Source of the DNA: Anaerolineae bacterium | GTDB lineage: Bacteria > Chloroflexota > Anaerolineae > Aggregatilineales > Aggregatilineaceae | Direction: 5' to 3' | Length of the DNA: 64,000 nucleotides | NCBI GenBank assembly: GCA_027494015.1 | Contig: JAOSJP010000012.1 | Coordinates: forward strand, 248,001 to 312,000 | Position numbers and translations under genes: made by a program | Notes under the pieces: model-generated | The model's input: only the letters and a program-made list of their open reading frames with translations | Told to the model about the DNA's origin: nothing | The model's database searches: none | Part shown: piece after piece, positions 35,474 to 44,226 of the stretch | Numbering within the stretch: position 1 is the stretch's first letter | How the letters are laid out: each line of letters opens with the position of its first letter

Positions 35474-36002
35474 GTCTCGCACAGACGGCTGATTTGAGAA
35501 CGGATCACCTTAAGAAAGAAATCGATCTGCGCCGATTCAGGCTCGAACCTCAGTCATAAGAACAGGCCACCATGAGATCATGAGAACGCCATGACTGCCC
35601 CTGAGGACGAACGCGAGACTGATGTATTGATTGACACGTTCTGTGCCAGAGGGGATCCGATACTCCCAGTGAGTGATCCCGACCTGTGTGACGAGTGTTC
35701 TGTCGAGGGCTTGACTGCTGCTTCCGGTGAAAAGTAGCTGACCCGGCGATCCAACGATACACTGAGTCTGTCAGGTCATGTCTCGGATACGGGTAATCTC
35801 ATGAGCAACGAAAACCGCTATCTCGCCCACAACGATATCCTCCCACCACCCGCGATCCTGCAATAAGGGCAGGATCAGCCTGGTAACCTCCTTTTCAGGC
35901 GCTGTCTCCTACAGTGGCCTTGATAGCTGCGTCTGTATCCTGACCCTTCGCGATCACTGACTCGATTCCTCCGACGACGAGACAAGGGAAAGGATACCCC
36001 CC
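35474..36002. other. Gene-poor stretch between DUF4256 and EamA genes
   Basis: Nothing convincing is seen. A 48-codon frame at 35591-35737 (MTAPEDERETDVLIDTF, with a CDEC pair) and a 21-codon frame at 35800 are open but match nothing known. The base composition is lower in GC, like the genes on either side. Confidence 0.4.
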
Positions 36003-36902
36003 ATGAAAACAAGCGAATCACGTGCTGGCCAGGGCGGCATACTACTCGTGATGACGGGCAGCACCCTCTGGGGAACCTCAGGCGTCGCCTCACAACTCCT
36101 GGCAAATCTTGCGCACACAACCCCATTGTCAATCGGCTGCTGGCGACTGCTGGTCGCGTCGCCCATTCTGCTGGCGGCGGGCTGGGCGTTGTTAGGGCCA
36201 AAGATGTGGCCGGCGTCGCGCCGAGATTTCGGATCTATAGCGCTGGTTGGCGTATGCCTTGCCGTCGATCAGGCGCTTTACTTCATGGCTATCAAATATA
36301 TCGGGATCACCATTGCCACGCTGGTCGTCATTTGCTGCGCGCCGCTGCTCGTTACCCTGTTCACTTCCTTGAGAGAGCGCCAGGCACCGACGCGGTTTAT
36401 GGTCAGCATCATCGTCGTGGCCCTGGCCGGTACCGCGCTGCTTGTTACCGGTAGCTCCCACGCAGGAGACGCCTCGTCTCCCCTGCTTGGCCTATTCTGC
36501 GCTGTCGGCTCCGGCTTTGGCTATGCAGGTGTGCTTCTGCTCAGTCGTTTCCTGTCGGCCAGGTACCATACACTGCAAATCACCGCGCTCGGATTCACCA
36601 CCGGGGCTATCTGTCTGCTGGTCGTCTCTCAGATCATCGGCTTTGTCGCAACATATCCTGCAGCAGGATGGCTGGTCATTCTCTACCTGGGAGCAGTCCC
36701 TACTGCCCTGGCCTATGGCTTGTTTGTGTTCGGAATGCGAACCACCCCGGCTCCGCTCGCCAGTATCCTGGTCCTTTTGGAACCACTTACCGCAGCGGTG
36801 TTATCGTGGTGGGTGTTCGGTGAGCGATTATCGCCTGCGGGAATCCTCGGCGCGATACTCGTAGTGGGCGCCATTTACGCCCTGTCCACTGCGTCACGCT
36901 GA
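36003..36902 (+). CDS. EamA/DMT-family transporter
   Basis: A 299-residue inner-membrane exporter-like protein with ten predicted helices in two EamA repeats. The first repeat includes GSTLWGTSGVASQLL and ALYFMAIKYIGITIATLVV; the second includes LGAVPTALAYGLFVFGMRTTPAPLASILVLLEPLTAAVLSW, the hallmark of the family. Such proteins usually export amino acids or metabolites. The substrate is unknown. ATG 36003 has AAAGGA about eight bases upstream. Codon use is less GC-biased than the core genes. Confidence 0.9.
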   Translation: MKTSESRAGQGGILLVMTGSTLWGTSGVASQLLANLAHTTPLSIGCWRLLVASPILLAAGWALLGPKMWPASRRDFGSIALVGVCLAVDQALYFMAIKYIGITIATLVVICCAPLLVTLFTSLRERQAPTRFMVSIIVVALAGTALLVTGSSHAGDASSPLLGLFCAVGSGFGYAGVLLLSRFLSARYHTLQITALGFTTGAICLLVVSQIIGFVATYPAAGWLVILYLGAVPTALAYGLFVFGMRTTPAPLASILVLLEPLTAAVLSWWVFGERLSPAGILGAILVVGAIYALSTASR

Positions 36903-37346
36903 AGAGCAACTCCCGTGCGGGAGAGGTGGTCTCACATCCCTGCTTCTGTAGAGGAGTGGAGTATCTGCGGGCTTCTGTGATCCGGGCCGTTTCTCCCCAA
37001 ACCCTGGCTTCCACGCCCTGAGCATACATAGGCTACAGTCGTCTGTCTCAGAGGGTGCAAGGTAAGCTCCCCCTCGTCTCCCGACCCCCTCTCCCTCCAG
37101 GGGGAGAAGGGGAACAAAGCGCGAGATTTCCCCTCGCTCCGGTGAGGGGGAGAGGTGCAGAGGTGAGGGGTTTCCGTACACGCTCTCATGAGAAAGCACT
37201 CGGATGGCGTTAGTTGCTTGCCCAAGAGTGCCTTCTCGTGTCTCATCAGTCAATTCTTCGCCACTACCAGTCTGTGCGCGTCGAATCCGCGTTCGAATTG
37301 AGGGGAGTCATATAGTGAGAAATAGAGCATTTTTGAATAGTGTTTT
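36903..37346. other. Gap before the ATP synthase genes
   Basis: No gene is seen. At about 37067-37160 lies a hairpin-rich block (GACCCCCTCTCC, GGGGGAGAAGG, GGTGAGGGGGAGAGG), a relative of the hairpin repeats elsewhere in the window. The last 80 bases are AT-rich and lead into the atp promoter. Confidence 0.5.
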
Positions 37347-37375
37347 TTGACAATTTGGGGCGATTTTGCTAGGCT
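37347..37375 (+). promoter_or_regulatory. Strong promoter of the atp (Fo) operon
   Basis: A perfect TTGACA -35 (37347-37352) and a TAGGCT -10 (37370-37375) are spaced 17 bases apart, in an AT-rich block 105 bases before the first gene. Confidence 0.7.
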
Positions 37376-37479
37376 TGTGCCGGAGGGCACATGCTGCCAC
37401 AATAGCGATTTGGGCGCGGGGGGCAAGCGCAGCAGGCAGCCCTCGCCCCCCGTAGACGCGCAGCAGGAAATCATCCACC

Positions 37480-38004
37480 ATGTCGTTTCAGCGCGCGCCC
37501 CGCCTGGCTGGCCCATCAGCGTTCGCGGCAGTAGTCGGGGAGCCGGGCGTGTCGGCGCTGGTGCTGGTCCTGCTGGCAACCGGGGCAGGTCTGCTGCTCG
37601 ATTTTCTGGTGACGGGTCTGCACCCGGTTTTCAGCGCCGGGCTGCTGTTGGCGAGCATACCAGTGGCTCACGCCTGGGCGTTACGCAGGACGCTGCGCAT
37701 GAATCCGAAGCTGACCCCCGAGTACGCGCGTAACATGGCGCTGGCCAGCGTCGCCGGGCAGGCGGGCTGCCTGACGGTGATGCTTATTTTCATGGCGCTT
37801 TTCGCAGGGATGTTCCTGGATTCCAGGCTGGACACACACCCTGTCTTCACGATTGGTCTCGTATTGCTCAGTGTTCCGGTGAGTCTGTTCGCGATGATCC
37901 GGCTGATGCTCTCGTCGGTGGCGGCGATCAAGACGGCGACGCCTGCGGCGACGACAGCGCCCGGTGCGGCAGACCATGCCATGACGAAGGAGAATGGCTC
38001 TTGA
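37480..38004 (+). CDS. AtpI/AtpZ-like membrane protein with duplicated domain
   Basis: A 174-residue membrane protein at the head of the Fo genes. AtpI/AtpZ proteins assist c-ring assembly or Mg/Ca transport. The typical AtpZ pattern (helix, GxxLDxxLxTHPxF, helix) appears twice: ATGAGLLLDFLVTGLHPVF near residue 35 and LFAGMFLDSRLDTHPVFTIG near residue 107. Each is followed by a second hydrophobic helix, giving four in all. The C-terminus is Ala/Thr-rich. It overlaps the start of atpB at TTGA. The duplication is my reading from aligning the halves by eye. Confidence 0.7.
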   Translation: MSFQRAPRLAGPSAFAAVVGEPGVSALVLVLLATGAGLLLDFLVTGLHPVFSAGLLLASIPVAHAWALRRTLRMNPKLTPEYARNMALASVAGQAGCLTVMLIFMALFAGMFLDSRLDTHPVFTIGLVLLSVPVSLFAMIRLMLSSVAAIKTATPAATTAPGAADHAMTKENGS

Positions 38005-39296
38005 AAGGAGTTCTGATACTTTTAGGCATCATTGCCGTCAGCGTCGTCTTCTGCGGCGTCATCCCCTTTATGGTGATGCCAGGGGCTGGCGTGGCGGTGG
38101 CGCTGCCCGTCATCATGGTTCCCGGCGAAGTCGTGTGGGAGGACTTCCTGGGCATCAGCGGCCTGACGATCACCAACACCATCATCGGCACGCTGGTCGC
38201 GGACGTGCTCGTGCTGTGGTTCGCGCTGGCGGCCACGCGCCACATGAAGCTGGTGCCAGGTCGCCTGCAAGGACTGTTTGAGGTGGTGACGGACGGGCTG
38301 TGGAGCCTGGCCAAGTCCACTGCCGGCAGGAACGCGCGCCCCATCTTCCCGCTGATGGCCACCATCTTCATCTTCCTGCTGATCGCCAACTGGGTCAAGC
38401 TGGTGCCCGGCGCAGAGAGCATCGGCCTGATGCACTGCGCGGCAGAGGGGGTCAATGGCTACGACAAGAACGGTATCCTGCTCAAGGTGGACAAGGCGAT
38501 GGATACCGGCATTCGCGCCACGCAGGAGAATTACGACGCCTGCCATCACAAAGGCGAGCACACCGATCCGGCGCACGACGCCGCCCAGAGCGCGGTGCTG
38601 GCTGCGGCAGCGAGCGAACTGGGCGTCGAGTCGATCTCGCTGCACGATGATGTCGGCAATACCCACAGCGTGGCCGAGTACGTGATAGAGCAGGGCGGCG
38701 ATGTGGAGACCGTCATCGCGGCAGCGACGCAGGCCCTTGAAGCAGCGCTTCCTGCCGAGGCCGAGGCGGCTGAAGGCGAGACCGCCGAGGCCAGGACTCC
38801 CGCCGAGCTGGTGGCGGAGGTCGCGCACGAGCCGTATTACCGCGACGATCTGTACGCGGTCACGCCGTTTGTGCGCGGCGCGGCTACCGATCTCAACCTG
38901 ACGCTGGGGCTGGGGCTGCTGGCTTTCGTGGCCATCCAGTACTTCGGCGTGCGGGCGCAGGGACCGCGCTATTTCACCAAGTTCTTCAACACGCCGGCCC
39001 TGGAGAACGTGGCCAAGCGCCCGATGGGTGCTATGGACTTCGTGGTGGGGCTGCTGGAAATCATCTCGGAGCTGGCGAAAGTGCTCTCGTTCGGCTTTCG
39101 TCTCTTTGGCAACCTGTTCGCGGGCGGCGTCCTGCTCTTCGTGATGTCATTCCTGCTGGCCATGCTTGTGCCGGCAGCCGTATATGGGTTGGAGCTTTTC
39201 GTCGGGCTGATCCAGGCGTTTGTCTTCGCCATGCTGCTGCTGGTCTTCAGCGCGATGGCCATGCAGGGGCACGATCACGGCGGTGAGCATCACTAA
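38001..39296 (+). CDS. atpB: ATP synthase Fo subunit a
   Basis: Stator subunit that forms the proton half-channels against the c-ring. The functional arginine lies in FGFRLFGNLFAGGVLL near residue 366, and the C-terminal helix pair (LFVGLIQAFVFAMLLLVFSAMAM) is canonical. The protein is 431 residues, against 230-280 normally. The excess is a hydrophilic insert of about 130 residues (about 145-278) between the helices PIFPLMATIFIFLLIANW and TDLNLTLGLGLLAFVAI, rich in His, Glu and Ala. The start is TTG 38001 with GGAG nine bases upstream, overlapping the preceding gene. Confidence 0.93.
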   Translation: MKGVLILLGIIAVSVVFCGVIPFMVMPGAGVAVALPVIMVPGEVVWEDFLGISGLTITNTIIGTLVADVLVLWFALAATRHMKLVPGRLQGLFEVVTDGLWSLAKSTAGRNARPIFPLMATIFIFLLIANWVKLVPGAESIGLMHCAAEGVNGYDKNGILLKVDKAMDTGIRATQENYDACHHKGEHTDPAHDAAQSAVLAAAASELGVESISLHDDVGNTHSVAEYVIEQGGDVETVIAAATQALEAALPAEAEAAEGETAEARTPAELVAEVAHEPYYRDDLYAVTPFVRGAATDLNLTLGLGLLAFVAIQYFGVRAQGPRYFTKFFNTPALENVAKRPMGAMDFVVGLLEIISELAKVLSFGFRLFGNLFAGGVLLFVMSFLLAMLVPAAVYGLELFVGLIQAFVFAMLLLVFSAMAMQGHDHGGEHH

Positions 39297-39375
39297 CAAC
39301 CAGGAGTAACTGGTTCCTGGTAATGGGTTCTTGGTGATTGGGGAAGCGGCAAGGTCGCGGGTGCGTTCTACCAGC

Positions 39376-39400
39376 AACCAACAACCAACAACCAACAACC
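39376..39400. repeat. Heptamer tandem repeat AACCAAC
   Basis: About 3.6 copies of AACCAAC between atpB and atpE. Degenerate relatives lie at 47850-47875 and 48258-48297. It has no coding content. Confidence 0.75.
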
Positions 39401-39442
39401 CTATCTAAGCGTGAGTGATAGCGCAATCTTGTGCTGGGCTAA

Positions 39443-39703
<261 letters not shown>

Positions 39704-39724
39704 TCGCGGTCCAGGAGGAGTTCG

Positions 39725-40426
39725 GTGGACGCATTAGGCATTAATCTAGGATTCTTCATTGCGCAGCTCGTCAACTTCGGGCTGATCTTCCTGCTGCTGG
39801 CGAAGTTCGCCTGGCCGCGCGTGCTGAAGATGCTTGACGAGCGTTCCGAGCGCATCGCCAAAGGGCTGGAAGACGCCCGCGCCGCCGAAGAGGCGCGCGA
39901 GAACGCCGAGCGCGAGCGCGACAAGCTGCTGACCCAGGCCCGCGCCGAAGGACAGAAGGGAATTGACGAGGCCCGACAGCGCGGCGAAGAGCAGCTCAAG
40001 CAGATTCTGCGCGAGGCGCAGGGCGACGCCGACGCCATCCGCAACCAGGCGCGCCTCCAGGCTGAGGAGGAGCGCAACCGCATTCTGGCCGAGACGCGCG
40101 GCGAGATCGTCACCCTGGCGATGGCCGCCGCCGAGCGGCTGATCGGCGATTCGCTGGACGAGAAGCGCCAGAAGGCGATCATCAGGCAGTTCTTCGCCGG
40201 CGTCCCCGCCGAGGCCAAGGGGCTGGGCAGCGATGTGGTGGTGGTGAGCGCAGTGCCGCTCGCCGACGACGAGAAGGCCGAGATCGTCAAGATCACCGGG
40301 GCGAAGAAAGTGGACTACCGCGTGGATCCCGGCATCCTGGGCGGCCTGATCCTGCGCGCTGGCGACAAGGTGGTGGACGGCAGCGTGCGCGGCGACCTCA
40401 GCGCGCTGGCGATGCAGATGCGCTGA
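39725..40426 (+). CDS. atpF: ATP synthase subunit b with delta-type C-terminal domain
   Basis: The first 160 residues are a normal b subunit: an N-terminal membrane helix (LGFFIAQLVNFGLIFLLLAKF) and a long charged coiled coil. Residues about 165-233 instead resemble the C-terminal domain of the delta/OSCP subunit (VVVVSAVPLADDEKAEI, then VDPGILGGLILRAGDKVVDGS). The N-terminal six-helix bundle of delta is missing. So the stalk and part of the F1 cap link appear fused. The GTG start has AGGAGG upstream. No atpH, atpA, atpG, atpD or atpC follows; F1 must be encoded elsewhere. Confidence 0.85.
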   Translation: MDALGINLGFFIAQLVNFGLIFLLLAKFAWPRVLKMLDERSERIAKGLEDARAAEEARENAERERDKLLTQARAEGQKGIDEARQRGEEQLKQILREAQGDADAIRNQARLQAEEERNRILAETRGEIVTLAMAAAERLIGDSLDEKRQKAIIRQFFAGVPAEAKGLGSDVVVVSAVPLADDEKAEIVKITGAKKVDYRVDPGILGGLILRAGDKVVDGSVRGDLSALAMQMR

Positions 40427-40449
40427 GCGCGTCAACCTCGCAGGTTCCA

Positions 40450-40479
40450 AGCGCCAGGCGAGCGTCATAGCCTGGCGCT
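40450..40479 (+). terminator. Terminator-like hairpin after the atp genes
   Basis: AGCGCCAGGC and GCCTGGCGCT form a perfect 10-bp stem with a ten-base loop, 24 bases after the b subunit stop. The downstream TTGCGTT is only a weak T tract. Confidence 0.65.
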
Positions 40480-40589
40480 TTGCGTTGGGAGTGACCGCGC
40501 GTGCGTTGCTTCCACGCCGATCTACCTCCGCCAGCGGATTCGGGAGTATTAGTAGTAGTTTGCCAATGGTGTTTCGACGGATCGTGTGT

Positions 40590-40714
40590 TTACCCCACCC
40601 CAAACCCCTCCCCGCCAGCGGAGAGGGGCTTAACCGCACGCTTCCCTCCCCTTTCCCTGCTGGCGGGGAAAGGGGCCGGGGGATAGGGGTTGAAAAGTGC
40701 ATAACACGCTCTAG
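40590..40714. repeat. Hairpin block with solo CTAG-type element end
   Basis: A CCCCTCCCCGCCAGCGGAGAGG hairpin-type block is followed by CATAACACGCT and CTAG (40700-40714), the right end of the element seen complete at 44025-44190. No left end is found upstream, so this copy is truncated. Its end supplies part of a promoter for murE. Confidence 0.7.
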
Positions 40715-40717
40715 AAT
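40690..40717 (+). promoter_or_regulatory. Candidate murE promoter made by the repeat end
   Basis: TTGAAA (40690-40695) and TAGAAT (40712-40717) are 16 bases apart; the -10 overlaps the CTAG at the end of the repeat. murE starts 49 bases downstream. Both hexamers match 5 of 6 consensus bases. Confidence 0.55.
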
Positions 40718-40765
40718 AGGGTGTACGTTGGACTGGCTGCCACGAGCACACGACGGAGCGCCCTC

Positions 40766-42322
40766 ATGTTGTTCAGCGAGCTGCTGGCCGCGTGGCCGGA
40801 GGTGATCGCCCGCCCTGAGCACGACGCACAGATCGCCGCGCCGATCACTGAGAGCGCCGCGCACGTCCAGCCGGGCGGGGTCTTCCTGGCGCGGCGCGGG
40901 GCATCGGTGGATGGGCACGACCTGATCGCCGAGGCAGTGGCGCGCGGCGCGGCGGCGGTGGTCGGCGAGCGCCCGCCGGACGCGGTGACATGCTCCGTGC
41001 CCTACGCCCAGGTTGCGGACGGGCGGGCCGCGCTCGGCCCGCTGGCCTCGGCCTACTACGGCCATCCGTCGCACAGGCTGGCCGTGATCGGCGTCACCGG
41101 CACGGACGGCAAGACGACGACGGCCACGCTCATTCACAGCATCCTGACGGCGGCGGGAGTCCGCGCCGGGCTGATCTCGACGGTGAGCGCGCTGATCGGC
41201 GACGAGGCGCTCGACACCGGGCTGCACGTCACCACGCCGGGCGCGGACGAGGTGCACAGGTACCTGGCGCGCATGGTTGCCGCTGGCCTGACGCACGCCG
41301 TGCTGGAAGCGACCTCACACGGGCTGGCTCAGGGGCGCGTGGGCGGGGTGGCCTTCGACGCCGCCGTGCTGACCAACGTCACCCACGAACACCTGGACTT
41401 TCACGGCACGTGGGAGCAGTACCGCGATGCCAAGGCGAGCCTCTTCCAGATGGCGGCGGCCTCGCCGCGCAAGCCGGGCGTTCCCAAGATCGCCGTGATC
41501 AACGCCGATGATCCCAGCGCGGACGTGTTCCGCCAGCGGGCGCAGGGCGTGGATCGCGCGCTGACCTACGCCCTCGACGCCCCGGCAGATTTTCACGCCG
41601 AGGACGTGGTCTTCGCCCCGGACGCTACGCACCTGACCGCCGTCGGGCCGGACGGCTTGCGCGCCCCGGTCGAGTCGGCGCTGGTCGGGCCGTTCAACGT
41701 GGCCAATGTGCTCGCCGCTGCCGCTGCTGCCTTTGCCGTCCTGCCGGACGCGACGATCTGGCGCGCGGCGCTGGCCGCGGGGGTGCGGGCCATGCCCCCG
41801 ATTCCGGGGCGGATGGAACGCATTGACGCGGGGCAGGACTTCCTGGCGATTGTGGATTTCGCTCACACGCCCAACGCCCTGCAACGGGCGCTGGAAGCCG
41901 CGCGGACGATGATCGCGCCGGATCGCCGGGTGATCGCCGTCTTCGGCAGCGCCGGGCTGCGCGACCGCGCCAAGCGGCGCATGATGGCCGAGATCGGGGC
42001 GCGGCTGGCCGACCGGGTGGTGCTCACCGCCGAAGACCCGCGCACCGAGTCGCTGGAGGCGATTCTGGCGGAGATGGCAGAGGGCTGCCGGAGCCAGGGC
42101 GGGCGCGAGGGCGAGACCTTCTGGCGCGTGCCCGACCGGGGGCGGGCGATTACCTTTGGCTGCGAACTGGCGCGGCCCGGCGATCTGGTGATCGCCTGCG
42201 GCAAGGGGCACGAGCAGAGCATGTGCTTCGGGACGGTGGAGCATCCCTGGGACGACCGGGCGGCCATGCGCGCGGCGCTGCGCGGATCGCCGCTGCTCAC
42301 CCTGCCGACGGCGGGCACCTGA
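40766..42322 (+). CDS. murE: UDP-MurNAc-tripeptide synthetase MurE
   Basis: Adds the third residue to UDP-MurNAc-dipeptide in the cytoplasm, an ATP-dependent ligase step of peptidoglycan synthesis. The 518-residue product has the N-terminal UDP-binding domain, the ATP loop GVTGTDGKTTTATL near residue 110, the carbamylated-lysine region (YRDAKASLF) and a C-terminal Mur ligase domain. The motif AEDPRTES stands where DNPR marks diaminopimelate-adding enzymes, so the added residue is uncertain. ATG 40766 has GGAG upstream; the frame extends 15 codons further 5' without support. The gene stands apart from the usual mur cluster. Confidence 0.93.
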   Translation: MLFSELLAAWPEVIARPEHDAQIAAPITESAAHVQPGGVFLARRGASVDGHDLIAEAVARGAAAVVGERPPDAVTCSVPYAQVADGRAALGPLASAYYGHPSHRLAVIGVTGTDGKTTTATLIHSILTAAGVRAGLISTVSALIGDEALDTGLHVTTPGADEVHRYLARMVAAGLTHAVLEATSHGLAQGRVGGVAFDAAVLTNVTHEHLDFHGTWEQYRDAKASLFQMAAASPRKPGVPKIAVINADDPSADVFRQRAQGVDRALTYALDAPADFHAEDVVFAPDATHLTAVGPDGLRAPVESALVGPFNVANVLAAAAAAFAVLPDATIWRAALAAGVRAMPPIPGRMERIDAGQDFLAIVDFAHTPNALQRALEAARTMIAPDRRVIAVFGSAGLRDRAKRRMMAEIGARLADRVVLTAEDPRTESLEAILAEMAEGCRSQGGREGETFWRVPDRGRAITFGCELARPGDLVIACGKGHEQSMCFGTVEHPWDDRAAMRAALRGSPLLTLPTAGT

Positions 42323-42350
42323 TCGCTCGCATTGAGATCATATTTCGAAA

Positions 42351-42378
42351 TGCGAATTGCGAATTGCGAATTGCGAAA
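42351..42378. repeat. Heptamer tandem repeat TGCGAAT
   Basis: Four near-perfect copies of TGCGAAT lie between murE and the ferredoxin gene. It does not code. Confidence 0.8.
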
Positions 42379-42420
42379 TCCGGCGCGCCCGCGAGGGCTA
42401 GGAGTTGTCTGGAGGCTCGC

Positions 42421-43504
42421 ATGGACTGGGCACCTTACCGACGGCTGGCGGCGCGGCTGGACGCGCTGCCCAACGGCTTCCCCCCAACGGAGGAAGGGAT
42501 CGAGCTGCGCCTGCTGGCCAAGCTGTACACGCCGGAGCAGGCGGCGCTGGCCGCCGAGCTGCGCCTGACCAGGGGAGACGCCCGCCCAGGTCGCGGCGCG
42601 CATTGGCGGCGATGCGGAGACGATTGCGGCGCGGCTGGCGGAGCTAGCCAGCGAGCAGTTGATCGCCAGGGAGCGTGAGGGCGACGAGACGGTTTACGGG
42701 CTGCTGCCGTTCGTCGTGGGCGTCTACGAGAATCAGGTGTCCTCCATGGACGCGGAAACAGCGCGCCTCTTCGACGAGTATTACCGCGCGGGGTTTGCGC
42801 GGATGATCGCCGTCGAGCCACAAATACACCGCGTGATTCCAGTGCACGAGAGCGTCCCCTTTCACGTGGAGGTTCATCCCTACGAGAGCGTGGCTGGCAT
42901 TGTTGACTCCGCCCAGGCGTGGGGCGTGGTGCCGTGCGTCTGCCGCCAGCAAAAGGCGCTGGCTGGCGAGCCGTGCGAGCATCCGCTGGAGGTCTGTATG
43001 CCGATCAGCCAGAGACCAGGCGCGTTCGACGGCAGCGCGCGCATCCGCGCGCTGACCCGCGACGAGGCGCTCGCCCTGCTGCGCCAGGCGGCTGATGCCG
43101 GACTGGTGCATACGGTGGGCAACTACCGCGCCGGGCTGTGGTACATCTGCAACTGCTGCACGTGCGCCTGCGGGATTCTGCGGGCGGTGCGCGAGGCCGC
43201 TCTGCCGGCGGCTGCAGCGCGCTCGCCCTTCGCCAGCCAGGTGGATGCGGCGCGCTGCACGGGCTGCGAAACGTGCCTGTCGTACTGCCAGTTCGGGGCA
43301 TTGGCGCTCGACGACGGGGGAACCGCGCGGGTGGATGAGATGCGCTGCGTGGGCTGTGGGCTGTGCGTGGTACACTGCCCGGAAGAGGCGCTGAGCATGG
43401 CCCGCCGCCCAGCGGAGGCCATCCGCCCGGTGCCGGTCACCGAGCACGACTGGCGCGTCGAGCGCGCGGCAACGCGCGGCCTGAAGCTGGAGGACGTGCT
43501 GTAG
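42421..43504 (+). pseudogene. 4Fe-4S ferredoxin-type protein with N-terminal helical domain, frameshifted
   Basis: The N-terminal part (MDWAPYRRLAARLDALPNGF) starts at ATG 42421 with GGAGG five bases upstream. At AGGGGAGA (42571-42578) one G appears in excess; the normal continuation ETPAQVAARIGGDAET runs in the next frame to 43504. That first third looks like a winged-helix domain. Next come a cysteine set (CVCRQQKALAG, CEHPLEVC, CNCCTCACG) and two 4Fe-4S motifs, CTGCETCLSYCQF and CVGCGLCVVHCPE. It may be an electron carrier or a redox-sensing protein of about 360 residues. The frameshift may be a sequencing error. Confidence 0.75.
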
Positions 43505-43518
43505 TGTGAGGAGAGGGA

Positions 43519-43956
43519 ATGCCCGACAATCGCTCGCTGACCGTGCAGCGCTTCTGCGCCGAGCAGGGCGCGGACTGCGTGTACCTCCTGACGGCCATCC
43601 AGCCGTTCACCGTCAGCCAGAACCGTTGCATGGTGGTAGTGGCGGGGCGCAGCGCCCGGTTGCTGTGCTGCCATAGCTGCACGCCGCGCACCTCGCTGGC
43701 CCAGGGCAGTATGCGCGACGTGGAGCCGGAGACGCTCAATCGCTTTCTGCGCGATCTCGAGGGCGCAGCGCTGGCCTGGGAAGCGGACGCCGTCCCGCCC
43801 AACATCCACGATGGGCTGACGATCACCGTTGAGCGGGCCACTGCGGGGGGCTACGAGCGCGTGCGCATGGTGGAGCCACCGTCCGGCGGGCCGCACGCGC
43901 GCCTGCTGGCTGCCTGGGTCAATGCTTTCCCGGAGGTACGGCGCGCCATCGGTTAG
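43519..43956 (+). CDS. Hypothetical protein
   Basis: I do not recognise this 145-residue product. It follows the ferredoxin gene by 14 bases, with an AGGAGAGGGA ribosome site, so the two are likely cotranscribed. It has several cysteines (C13, C20, and an LLCCHSCTPRTS cluster near residue 48), no membrane helix and no signal peptide. The cysteine cluster and context hint at a metal or redox link with the ferredoxin, but that is only inference. Confidence 0.55.
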   Translation: MPDNRSLTVQRFCAEQGADCVYLLTAIQPFTVSQNRCMVVVAGRSARLLCCHSCTPRTSLAQGSMRDVEPETLNRFLRDLEGAALAWEADAVPPNIHDGLTITVERATAGGYERVRMVEPPSGGPHARLLAAWVNAFPEVRRAIG

Positions 43957-44020
43957 CGCCCGCTGAGCGTCAGTGGAGCGTGGGGCGCGCACACAGTGGC
44001 CTGGCTGTGGCGGTGATATG

Positions 44021-44194
44021 CTAGAGCATGTTATGAACTCTGTGCGCTCGACGCGGCGGGCCACTCACGATGCCCGGTGATCACCTGAACCCCACCCTGT
44101 AGTCCCTCCCCGCCAGCAGGGAGGGACGATTTCCTTTCCCTGCTGGCGGGGAAAGGGGCCGGGGGAAGGGGTCTGATTCCATAACACGCTCTAG
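44021..44194. mobile_element. MITE-like element with CTAG duplications
   Basis: The 166-bp body (44025-44190) has inverted ends AGCATGTTATG and CATAACACGCT and is flanked by CTAG on both sides (44021-44024 and 44191-44194). The inside is a CCCTCCCCGCCAGC/GCTGGCGGGG hairpin. There is no coding sequence. CTAG duplications are typical of the IS5 group, so a distant IS5-type transposase may have moved it. Its right end carries TAGAAT (44192-44197) just before the next gene. Confidence 0.7.
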
Positions 44195-44226
44195 AATTGC
44201 CTGCGATGGGGGTAGGAGACGCGGGG

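Noticed and set aside
35520..35570. A tRNA T-arm-like word (GGTTCGAGCCT) on the minus strand
   Set aside because: No matching acceptor stem, anticodon arm or D-arm could be found around it.
39376..39400. A CRISPR-like array
   Set aside because: The repeat unit is seven bases with no spacers. No cas genes are in the window.
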